A stretch of 64,000 nucleotides of DNA. It comes from Bordetella genomosp. 10 (GTDB lineage: Bacteria; Pseudomonadota; Gammaproteobacteria; Burkholderiales; Burkholderiaceae_B). A program made the translations under genes and the position numbers. The stretch is taken from assembly GCF_002261225.1 (NCBI RefSeq), contig NZ_NEVM01000005.1, positions 1,364,001 to 1,428,000 of the forward strand, read 5' to 3'. A model generated the notes under the pieces. That model made no database searches, was not told where the DNA came from, and was given only the letters and a program-made list of their open reading frames with translations. Positions 55,814 to 63,172 of this stretch are shown here, in pieces; position 1 is the first letter of the stretch, and every line of letters begins with the position of its first letter.

Positions 55814-56896
55814 CTATTGGCGAAGGGACTGAACGGGCCGCCGCAGGACGTTCTCCCACAAGCGGCGCAAGCTGTCCACGCCACCTGCCGTCGAACTCCA
55901 CAGCGTGGCGTCGCCGACCAACAGGTTCCCCCTGAACGTCTCCGGCCGGGATTGCAGCAACGCGTCGAACGTCGCGCGCCCGCGCGCGAACGGATGCGGC
56001 GGGGCGGCGGGATCGATCCGCTGCCGCGCCAGGACGTCGAGTCCGGCAAGGGCGGTGTCCAGGCGCTCGAGCTGGGGCAGGTGCGCATGCAGGTTGAAGG
56101 TATCGACGTTCCGCAGGAGGCCCAGCCGGTCCAGTTCCGTCTCCACTTCGATGGGCGCGGGCGTCCCGTCCGCCTGCGCCAGGGGCCTGAGCCCGAAGCG
56201 GTTTTCCACCGGCACGCCCAGGCCCGCGAGCAGCGAGCGCGCGAATCCGCCGAACTGCTGGCGCGCCGGAATGGTCCTGTCGCCGTGATGCAGGAATTCC
56301 GCGATCCGGCATGACAGGCGCTCGCCCTCGGGCAGGCCGCCGGCCTCCCCGATGTCGTGATGCGGGCAGACGAAGGCGACATGGTCGGGCTGCCCGAGAA
56401 ACGCCCGGAGCGCCTCGATCTCGCCGGGGCCGGCCTGCTGCGCCGTCCGGTACGAATCGAAGCTGATGACGACGAGGGTATCGACGCCGTCGAGAAGGCG
56501 CGCGTCGAGCGGGGTGAACGCGCCGTCGTCCGTCACCCGTTCGACCTCCCTTGCCTGCCGGCCGGCAAGCGTGGCGGCCAAGTCGACGAAGGCCTTGAAA
56601 TTGCCCTTCATGATGTGGTCGAGAAAGCCGCCGATGCCCTGCTCGAACCGGCACGGGTCCGAGAACTCATGGAATTTCGGAAACCCCATGCGGCGGCTTT
56701 CGAAGAGGGCCGGGAACCGGTCCTCGATCACGTCGAGCGGCGCGCCCGTCTCTCCCGGCCGGCTCCACGCATAATAGACAAGCACCTGTCTTCCGGTCAC
56801 GTCTCCGTTAATTCCGTTCATCGGCGTCGTATTCATCGTCGTCGCATTCATCGGTATTGCATTCATCGGCGTCACACTCATCGGTATCGCATTCAT
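55814..56896 (-). CDS. Unrecognised protein inserted in the bufferin operon
   Basis: A 360-residue protein I do not recognise. It begins with six Met-led pentapeptides (MNAIP, MSVTP, MNAIP, MNATT, MNTTP, MNGIN). The body (~35-360) looks globular and cytosolic: alternating hydrophobic strands and helices (GRQVLVYYAWSRPGETG, LDGVDTLVVISFDSYR), a His-rich FVCPHHDIGEAGG and a C-terminal GDATLWSSTAGGVDSLRRLW. No signal peptide or membrane helix is seen. The strand pattern faintly recalls ThuA/glutamine-amidotransferase-like folds; this is a guess. ATG 56896 is 5 bases after the bufB stop, so it is in the operon and probably coupled. The position between maturase and partner suggests a role in metallophore maturation. 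Confidence 0.75.
   Translation of the reverse strand: MNAIPMSVTPMNAIPMNATTMNTTPMNGINGDVTGRQVLVYYAWSRPGETGAPLDVIEDRFPALFESRRMGFPKFHEFSDPCRFEQGIGGFLDHIMKGNFKAFVDLAATLAGRQAREVERVTDDGAFTPLDARLLDGVDTLVVISFDSYRTAQQAGPGEIEALRAFLGQPDHVAFVCPHHDIGEAGGLPEGERLSCRIAEFLHHGDRTIPARQQFGGFARSLLAGLGVPVENRFGLRPLAQADGTPAPIEVETELDRLGLLRNVDTFNLHAHLPQLERLDTALAGLDVLARQRIDPAAPPHPFARGRATFDALLQSRPETFRGNLLVGDATLWSSTAGGVDSLRRLWENVLRRPVQSLRQ
56807..56896 (-). repeat. 15-base tandem repeat with six in-frame ATGs
   Basis: ATG codons occur at 56896, 56881, 56866, 56851, 56836 and 56821, exactly 15 bases apart. Five full units of the form ATGAATGCGATACCG with changes are followed by a sixth, diverged unit. The array forms the start of the unrecognised bufferin-operon gene. 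Confidence 0.88.
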
Positions 56897-56901
56897 CGGC
56901 C

Positions 56902-57816
56902 TCACGCGAGGATGCCCGGCCACGGCGCATGCGCTCGGTGGCCGTCGCGCGCGTGCGCCATGGCCAGCCGCACGACGGCGTCCGCGCGCGCGGCCTGGGC
57001 GTGCAGCGTGGGCCAGTCCGGGACGTTTGCGTCCCATTCGATCAACGTGCGAACCGGCCCCGTCTTGCGGATCGCGTGCGCGAACAGCGCCCAGACGACA
57101 TCCGCGACGGGGCGGTCGTGCGTGTCGATGAGAAGCGGGCGTCCCCGCTCGTCCTGCTCGCGCGCATGGCCGGCCAGGTGCATCTCCTGGACGCAGGCAA
57201 GCGGATAGGCGTCGATATAGGCAAAGGGATCCGATTGCTGGTTGATCGAGGAGACGTACACGTTATTCACGTCGAGCAGCAGGCCGCATCCCGTGCGCCG
57301 CGCGACCTCGGCGATAAACTCGGTCTCCGCATAGGTGCTTTCCTCGAAGGCCAGGTAGGTCGCGGGATTCTCCAGCAGCATCCGCCGGCCCAGCGTCTCC
57401 TGCACCTGGTCGACGTGGTCCGCGACGCGCGCCAGGCTTTCCCGGGTATACGGGATAGGGAGCAGGTCGTCGAGAAAACCGCGCTCGTGGCCGGACCAGG
57501 CAAGGTGTTCGGAAAACAGCAGGGGGGAATAGGCGGTCACCAGGGTTTTCAATCGCCGGAGATGCTCCGGGTCGAGGGAGTGGTCCGCGCCGATCGACAG
57601 GCCGACGCCATGAATGGATAGCGGATAGGCGTCCCGCACGGCCCGCAGGAAGCGGTGGGGCGGACCGCCCTCGCCCATGTAGTTCTCGGCGTGGACCTCG
57701 AAGAAACCGATGTCCGGTCTCGATTCGAGTATCAGGCGATAGTGCTCCGCCTTGAGCCCGACGCCGGCGAGCTCGGACGGATGAAGGCTGTCCACGAAGG
57801 GCGGCGGCGTCGGCAT
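56902..57816 (-). CDS. bufB: MNIO family bufferin maturase (DUF692)
   Basis: A 304-residue multinuclear non-haem iron-dependent oxidative enzyme that modifies Cys residues of the precursor. The family opening is GVGLKAEHYRLILESRPDIG. Metal ligands are expected in EVHAENYMG, SIHGVGLSIG, SEHLAWSG, LLENPATYL, LLDVNNVYV, EMHLAGHA and IDTHDRP; all are intact. It starts 62 bases after the precursor gene, across a hairpin. ATG 57816 has only a weak ribosome binding site, which with the hairpin would keep enzyme levels below precursor levels. Confidence 0.94.
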   Translation of the reverse strand: MPTPPPFVDSLHPSELAGVGLKAEHYRLILESRPDIGFFEVHAENYMGEGGPPHRFLRAVRDAYPLSIHGVGLSIGADHSLDPEHLRRLKTLVTAYSPLLFSEHLAWSGHERGFLDDLLPIPYTRESLARVADHVDQVQETLGRRMLLENPATYLAFEESTYAETEFIAEVARRTGCGLLLDVNNVYVSSINQQSDPFAYIDAYPLACVQEMHLAGHAREQDERGRPLLIDTHDRPVADVVWALFAHAIRKTGPVRTLIEWDANVPDWPTLHAQAARADAVVRLAMAHARDGHRAHAPWPGILA

Positions 57817-57844
57817 GGCGGCAGTGGCGCGATTTGAACGAGCG

Positions 57845-57867
57845 GGCCGGATCCCGAAGACCCGGCC
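57845..57867 (-). other. Hairpin between precursor and maturase genes
   Basis: GGCCGG (57845-57850) and CCGGCC (57862-57867) form a GC-only stem with an 11-base loop in the bufA1-bufB spacer. There is no T-run, so it might act as a partial attenuator or 3'-end stabiliser of the precursor mRNA. Confidence 0.45.
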
Positions 57868-57878
57868 GCCCATCCCGT

Positions 57879-58214
57879 TCAGGCCTTGGGCGTCAGGCTG
57901 CCCGGGCCCTTGGGCGTGGAAATGCTGGTGCAGGTGCCCTTGGGAACCAGCTTGAAGGCATTGCCCTGATAATCCACCGTGCTCGTCCCGGCGCAGGTCG
58001 TGCCGGCACCGGCATAGCAATCGTTCTGCCCTTTCAGCGCCGCGCCGAAACACGGCTCGACCTTGCCGGACTTGACGAGCACGGTGTGTTCGGCCTGAAT
58101 CTTCTTCTGCGCCTCGGTGAATTCCTGCGCGCGCGCCGGCGTGGCGGACACCGCGGCAAGAGCGGTTGCGAATGCGCTGGCGAGCAGCGCGGGGGTGTTT
58201 TTTTGACGGGCCAT
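57879..58214 (-). CDS. bufA1: BufA1-type periplasmic bufferin precursor (DUF2282)
   Basis: A 111-residue precursor with a Sec signal peptide (~1-29, [15 protein letters not shown]). The mature part has four Cys at 55, 66, 74 and 95 (EPCFG, NDCYAG, TTCAG, KGTCTS), the arrangement of DUF2282 bufferins. In characterised bufferins the MNIO enzyme converts Cys to thiooxazole-type heterocycles that bind copper in the periplasm. The core includes the family segment [19 protein letters not shown] lies ~7 bases before ATG 58214. It is the first gene of the operon, followed by bufB, the unrecognised gene, bufC and doxX. Confidence 0.92.
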   Translation of the reverse strand: MARQKNTPALLASAFATALAAVSATPARAQEFTEAQKKIQAEHTVLVKSGKVEPCFGAALKGQNDCYAGAGTTCAGTSTVDYQGNAFKLVPKGTCTSISTPKGPGSLTPKA

Positions 58215-58372
58215 GCGACGACTCCAGGTGAGGATAAGTATGCAGGCGGCATTGCATCACCGCCCGGCCAGCATACGGAGCGGCGCGGCCGAAGGATTGC
58301 ACGATCTTGTGCCGTTTGGCACGTAATTGCGAGGGCAAGCCCACGGCATCACGGCCTCACGGTCTTCCAGTC
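58215..58372 (-). promoter_or_regulatory. Promoter region of the bufferin operon
   Basis: This spacer separates the efflux gene end from bufA1 and must hold the operon promoter. It contains a small dyad GTGCC-GTTT-GGCAC (58309-58322) and, nearer the start, GCATACTTAT (about 58233-58242) as a possible -10. I cannot identify the regulator. Confidence 0.35.
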
Positions 58373-59941
58373 TTACGGGCTCGCCGCCGAGGGCGCATCG
58401 ACTTCGCCCGTGGCTAGCGCCAGGCCGGCGATGGCCGACAACGCGCCGCGATAGCTATCCGTGCAGGCGTTCTCGGCCAGCAGTATCCGGTCCTGCGCCT
58501 GCGTGGCCTCCGTCAGCGTCCCCACGCCGTTGCGGTAGGCGGCCAGCGCGGCGTCATACGTGGTCCGGGCGGCCTTCATCAACGCGGCCGCCGCTTCATG
58601 CGACGCCAGGCTGGTGCGCAGCGCGTTCCGGCCGGCGACGATCTGCCGCGCCGCCTCGTCCCGCGTGCGCGCCAGCCTGTGTTCGGCGCTCGCCGCGTCA
58701 TTGCGCGCCTGCATCAGCACGGCCGAACGCAGCCCGCCGTCATAGATCGGCACCGTCACGCCGAGCAGGACGCTGGATCCGAACCGGCGGTTGTCGAGGT
58801 TGACGGTGGCCGATTGCTGGCCGACCGCGGGAATGGCGTCGATGGAGGACCGGCTGGCGTTGTACGAAGTCGACGCGGACAGGAAGATCTTGGGCAGGAA
58901 GGCGCTCTCCGCGGCCCGGGCCCTGGCCTGTTCGGCTTTCATCGCCGCGTAGGCGCCCAGCACGTCGGGGCGGCGCGCCAGCGCCCCGGCGACGTAGACA
59001 TCCACCGAGACATCGAGATCGGGCGGCAAGGGGCGATCGGGCAGCGCCGCGATGCGCGGTTTCGAAAGCGGCGATATGCCCAGGGCCGTGACCAGGCCCA
59101 GGTAGGCGTCGCTTTCCACACCTTGGGAGGACACCAGCGCCAGCCTGGCCTGGGCGACGTTCTGTTCGGCCTGCGCGGTTTCGATGACCGTGCCCACGCC
59201 GCGCTTGTAGCGGGCTTGCGCCGCGGCCAGCAGGACGCCGGCATCGGCCAGCGTCCGCCGGAAATTGCCGGTGCGCGCGCGCGCCGCATCGTATTGGTAA
59301 TACGCGACGCTCACCTCGTGGATGATCCGCTGGTGCACGCCGGTCAGCGCGACGTTGGCGGCGACGGCGGCCTGTTCGGCCGCCTGCACGCGCGCGTCGC
59401 GGCCGCCGAAGTCGAACAGCAGCCACTGCAAGGACAGCGCGGCGACCCCGGCGTGCAGCGTCGAGCGGGAGGACGAGGACGACGACTCGCCGGAAAAGCT
59501 GGCCGAACCGCTGCCATGGCCGCCGATGTAGCCGCCCATGGCGGTGGCGGCGAGATAAGGCAGGTAGGCGCTCTTGCCGATGCCCACCGCCAGCGCGGCA
59601 TTGCGCGCGGCATCCCAGGCGATGAAGGCGCGGGGATTGCTGGATTGGGCCAGGTCGATCAATTCGGGCAAGTCGTAGTCATGCGCGGGATCGAGCGCGG
59701 CGGCGGGCGGCAGTTGCGCCAGCGTCCTGTTGGCCGGCAGGGTGTACGCCCTCCCCTTGCCCGCCAGGAGCGAAGGCGGCGCGGCAAGGATCTCGCCGTT
59801 TTCATCCGTCCCGGGCTGCCATGCGCCGTCGGACCGCGCCGGGGCCAGGTCGATCGAGGAGGTGGCGCAGCCGCCCAGGCCCAGGACGGCTGCCAGCAGG
59901 ATCGGGCACGCCGGTCTGGCGCGCGGTTCAGGCCGGCTCAT
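58373..59941 (-). CDS. Outer membrane factor lipoprotein (NodT/OprM family)
   Basis: A TolC-like outer-membrane channel of 522 residues for the exporter encoded upstream. The lipoprotein signal ends in the lipobox LGGC (~24-27 from ATG 59941). Two OEP repeats follow (~85-310 and ~320-515), with typical coiled-coil motifs (YDAARARTGNFRRTLADAG, then ARYKRGVGTVIETAQAEQNV) and later YRNGVGTLTEATQAQ. ATG 59941 overlaps the end of the FUSC gene by 14 bases. A Ser-rich loop (SGESSSSSSRST) stands out near residue 150. Confidence 0.92.
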   Translation of the reverse strand: MSRPEPRARPACPILLAAVLGLGGCATSSIDLAPARSDGAWQPGTDENGEILAAPPSLLAGKGRAYTLPANRTLAQLPPAAALDPAHDYDLPELIDLAQSSNPRAFIAWDAARNAALAVGIGKSAYLPYLAATAMGGYIGGHGSGSASFSGESSSSSSRSTLHAGVAALSLQWLLFDFGGRDARVQAAEQAAVAANVALTGVHQRIIHEVSVAYYQYDAARARTGNFRRTLADAGVLLAAAQARYKRGVGTVIETAQAEQNVAQARLALVSSQGVESDAYLGLVTALGISPLSKPRIAALPDRPLPPDLDVSVDVYVAGALARRPDVLGAYAAMKAEQARARAAESAFLPKIFLSASTSYNASRSSIDAIPAVGQQSATVNLDNRRFGSSVLLGVTVPIYDGGLRSAVLMQARNDAASAEHRLARTRDEAARQIVAGRNALRTSLASHEAAAALMKAARTTYDAALAAYRNGVGTLTEATQAQDRILLAENACTDSYRGALSAIAGLALATGEVDAPSAASP

Positions 59942-61853
59942 GGGCGGCGGACTCCTTGAACATGAGATCGGCGGCGATGGCGTCAAGCCGTCGCAGGTGG
60001 GCCCGCAAGGCCCTGGCGTCGCCGGCCGAGTGATCGCCCGAGTGATCGTCCGCCTGAACACCCTCCTGACCGCCCGCATAGCCGCCGGCCAGGAAAAGCG
60101 GCGCTTCCAGCGTCGACAGTTCCGCCAATGCCCTGCGGCGGACGGCGACCCAGTCCGCGCCGGGCCGCACCCCGGGCGGCTCGTAGGGAATCAAGGCGAG
60201 ATCCTGCGCGATGGCCTGGCCGCGCGCCAGCGCGTCGGCCGCCTGCGCGCGCCGCTCCACGTCATCGGCCAGCCGGGGAATGCGGCGCCATTGCCGCAAC
60301 AGCGCGGCGAAGGCGCGGTCGACGCGGCCGGCGACGCTCACCGGCCAGACGCGCGTGAAGACCAGGTAGACGACGGCATTGCCCAGCAGGATGCCCAGGG
60401 TGCGGTCGCGCGCGACGGTCAGGTCGAACCCCGGCGCCGGGCCCTGCAGCACGCACAGGAAGAAGGCAAAGGCGATTTGCAGGCCCGCGTAGGCGATGCG
60501 CGGGGAGCCGGCGGCGACCCAGGCGGCGGCGGCGGCGCCGGCGAACACCAGCAGCATCAATGCGCCGATCGAATCGATGGCCGGCACGATGAACACCATG
60601 GCCGCGGTGCCGGCCAGCGCGCCCACCGCGCAGCCGGCCAGCCGCAGCGTGAGCTTCTGCACGGTCCCGGCGGCCGTGTCGAGCGACACGACGTAGCAGG
60701 TGATGAAGCAGGTATGGATCCCCTGCCAGTCCAGTTGCGTATAGAGCAGATAGCAGAACATGGCGGCCGCCGTGGTTTTCAGCGCATAGGCCACGTGGTC
60801 GGGATTGGTGCGCGCGTCCGGCAGGAAAAACCCTTTCCCGGGCCGCGCCGCGGGCGGCCGCGCCGGAAGCGCCCCGGCGCGGGGCGCTTCCGTGAAATGA
60901 GCCATCGCCTCGCACAGGTGGACCCATGCGGTCCGGGCCGAAGGAGGCAAGCCGGCGGGTCCGGGCAAGCCTGGCGCGATGTCGACGGGATAGCCGCCGC
61001 GGGCCAGCATGGCCGCCATGGTTTCCAGCGAACCGGCCGCGGATTCGACCAGCGCTGCCGGCAGCGTGGCCGTCGGCTCGCCGGCCAAGACCCGGACGGC
61101 CAGCAGGATGGCCGTGCTCGCGGAGGTGGCCTGGCGCAAGGCGGCGGCGTCGGCGGCATCGGCGCTGCCCTCCAGCCTGGCCAGCCTGATCCAGGTTTCG
61201 ATCTGCGCGTTGCCTTCGCGCAGGCAGGCGTCGAAGTCGTCCGGGGAGGCATCCGGCCGCCGCAATCGTCCGGCCGCCGCCCTCAGGCGAGCGGCGATCC
61301 GCAAGCCCGCCAGGCGGCGCGGCGAGGGCGCGAGCAGCAGGTTGACGCCTATCGTCACGCCGGCGGGGATGGCCACCGCCAGCCAGACGTACAGCAAAGC
61401 GCGCGTGGCGGCCTCGCCATAGGGCAGCAGGCCGAGCTCGTCCAGCCCGAAACCGACGATCATGGCGAGTATCGCGCCGACCGGGCGCAGTTTGCTCGCC
61501 GAGGTCAGGTAGAGCAGGACGGCGGAAACGACCGCCATACAGGCCAGCCGCGCCGCCGGATAGTCGAGGCTGCATGCCGCGATCAGCATCACCAGGCCGA
61601 TGAAGATCGTGACGAGCAGCAGCAGGACGAGGACGAGCGCCACGCTGCCCACGCGATCCGCGCGATTCAGGAAGAACACGACGTAGGCCGAGATGGCGAT
61701 TTCCGGCGTGCCGTGCATGGCGGCGACCAGCACCACCAGGGCGCAGATCAGCGCCAGGCGCAGGGACAGCGCCGCCCGCCCGGGAAATGGCGCCAGCAAG
61801 GCCGCCGGGCCCGTCCAGGCGCGGGGTCGCGCTTCAGCGGCAGGCCGGGCCAT
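59928..61853 (-). CDS. FUSC family inner membrane exporter (AaeB-like)
   Basis: A 641-residue fusaric acid resistance/aromatic acid exporter-type protein. Two blocks of about six helices (~25-185 and ~365-505) are separated by a soluble domain (~190-360). It matches the AaeB layout and length. It overlaps the HlyD-like gene by 20 bases and the outer membrane factor by 14, so the three are co-translated. Substrates of relatives are aromatic or hydroxybenzoic acids, which would fit the aromatic catabolism nearby. Confidence 0.92.
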   Translation of the reverse strand: MARPAAEARPRAWTGPAALLAPFPGRAALSLRLALICALVVLVAAMHGTPEIAISAYVVFFLNRADRVGSVALVLVLLLLVTIFIGLVMLIAACSLDYPAARLACMAVVSAVLLYLTSASKLRPVGAILAMIVGFGLDELGLLPYGEAATRALLYVWLAVAIPAGVTIGVNLLLAPSPRRLAGLRIAARLRAAAGRLRRPDASPDDFDACLREGNAQIETWIRLARLEGSADAADAAALRQATSASTAILLAVRVLAGEPTATLPAALVESAAGSLETMAAMLARGGYPVDIAPGLPGPAGLPPSARTAWVHLCEAMAHFTEAPRAGALPARPPAARPGKGFFLPDARTNPDHVAYALKTTAAAMFCYLLYTQLDWQGIHTCFITCYVVSLDTAAGTVQKLTLRLAGCAVGALAGTAAMVFIVPAIDSIGALMLLVFAGAAAAAWVAAGSPRIAYAGLQIAFAFFLCVLQGPAPGFDLTVARDRTLGILLGNAVVYLVFTRVWPVSVAGRVDRAFAALLRQWRRIPRLADDVERRAQAADALARGQAIAQDLALIPYEPPGVRPGADWVAVRRRALAELSTLEAPLFLAGGYAGGQEGVQADDHSGDHSAGDARALRAHLRRLDAIAADLMFKESAAHEPA

Positions 61854-62889
61854 GGCGCACCTCGACGACGGCGCTGGCGCCCACCCGCAACAGCCTGCCG
61901 TCGGCTGCTTCCAATTGCACCCTGACCGGAAACCGCTGCGCCACGCGCACCCAGTTCACCGACTTCTCCACCAGGGGCAGCGAACGCGGCAGGTTCACAC
62001 GCTCGACGTCCAGCACGCCGGCGCCGATGCCGGCGACCTTGCCCGGCAGGGCGACGCGCCGGTCGATCATGGAATAGACCGTCGCGCAGTCTCCCGGCGC
62101 GATGCCGGCAAGCTCGGTCTCCCGGAAATTGGCGACGGCGAACCATGCGCCGGCATCGATCAGCGTGAAGACAGGCTGGCTGGGCGCCACCGTCTCGCCG
62201 GCCAGGACGGTCAATCCGGCGACGTAGCCCTCGTGCGGCGCCCGCACCACGGTATCCTCCAGCGCATGCCGGGCGCGCGCCAGGGCGGCCTCGCGCGCGT
62301 GCAGCGCGGCCACGGCGTCGGCATCGTCGCCGATCGTCTGGGAGGCCGCGTCCTGCTGCGTCTCGGCCTGCCGCAGCGACGCCGCGGCGTCCTGCCGCGC
62401 GACCTGGGCCTGGTCGTATTGCTGCGCCGGGACGAAGCCTTGCGCGGCCAGCGGCGCCAGCCGCCGCGCCGTGCGGTCGGCCAGCCCGTAGTTGTGCTCG
62501 GCCCGCTGCCGCTGTTCCCGCGCGATGGCGGCATGGGCGCGTTCGCCGATCAGGGTCTTGCGGCGGGTCTCCAGCGCGGCCTGGGCGACCTCGACGTCGG
62601 CCTGGGCCTGGGCCACGGTGAGCCGGTAAGGCACCGGGTCGATCTCGAACAGGACGTCGCCCTTGGCCACGCGCTGGTTCTCGCGGACCGCCAACCGCAC
62701 GATACGGCCGCCCACCGGCGCGGCGACGTGGACGTAGTCGGCGTCGATGGTGGCGTCGTCGGTGGACGGATAGCTGGCGTTGCGATGCCAGGCATAGGCC
62801 ACGGCGGCGGCGCCCAGGACGATGATCGCCGCCGCGACGGCGCGGCCCTTGGCGGAAGACTTCCCGATACCCGCTTGCTTCATCGTCAT
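61834..62889 (-). CDS. HlyD family periplasmic adaptor (AaeA-like)
   Basis: A 351-residue membrane fusion protein linking the FUSC exporter to the outer membrane factor. An N-terminal membrane helix (~20-36) precedes the lipoyl-like half VHVAAPVGGRIVRLAV, a long coiled coil (~95-205), and the return half VVRAPHEGYVAGLTVLAGE. A beta-barrel domain follows (VANFRETELAGIAPGD). ATG 62889 follows the DUF1656 stop by 4 bases; a second ATG at 62883 is possible. Confidence 0.92.
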   Translation of the reverse strand: MTMKQAGIGKSSAKGRAVAAAIIVLGAAAVAYAWHRNASYPSTDDATIDADYVHVAAPVGGRIVRLAVRENQRVAKGDVLFEIDPVPYRLTVAQAQADVEVAQAALETRRKTLIGERAHAAIAREQRQRAEHNYGLADRTARRLAPLAAQGFVPAQQYDQAQVARQDAAASLRQAETQQDAASQTIGDDADAVAALHAREAALARARHALEDTVVRAPHEGYVAGLTVLAGETVAPSQPVFTLIDAGAWFAVANFRETELAGIAPGDCATVYSMIDRRVALPGKVAGIGAGVLDVERVNLPRSLPLVEKSVNWVRVAQRFPVRVQLEAADGRLLRVGASAVVEVRHGPACR

Positions 62890-62893
62890 CGGC

Positions 62894-63097
62894 TCAACCC
62901 GCGCCCAGCGTCCAGACCAGCACGGCGGCCACCAGGCCGAGGGCGCCGCAGACGGCAAGCTGGAAAGGGACGGTCCGCGACCACCCTGTCGCGACGAACA
63001 GCCGGTGGGCCGCCAGGGCGGCCACGATGCCGAGCACCGCGCTCAACAACCAGTGCGGAAAGTAAGCCCCGAACAGGGCATAGGACGGCGCACCCAT
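62894..63097 (-). CDS. DUF1656 (AaeX-like) small membrane protein
   Basis: A 67-residue protein with two membrane helices (LLSAVLGIVAALAAHRLF and FQLAVCGALGLVAAVLVW), matching the DUF1656 family normally found before HlyD- and FUSC-type genes. ATG 63097 gives the conserved start (MGAPSYALFGAYFP). It probably stabilises or regulates the exporter. Confidence 0.85.
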   Translation of the reverse strand: MGAPSYALFGAYFPHWLLSAVLGIVAALAAHRLFVATGWSRTVPFQLAVCGALGLVAAVLVWTLGAG

Positions 63098-63172
63098 CGA
63101 TCGCGTTCCCCGGCGAAAAAACATCCTCTTGCCGCGCGCCCATCGCGCCGCGGTCCCGCGAATACGCTTCCC

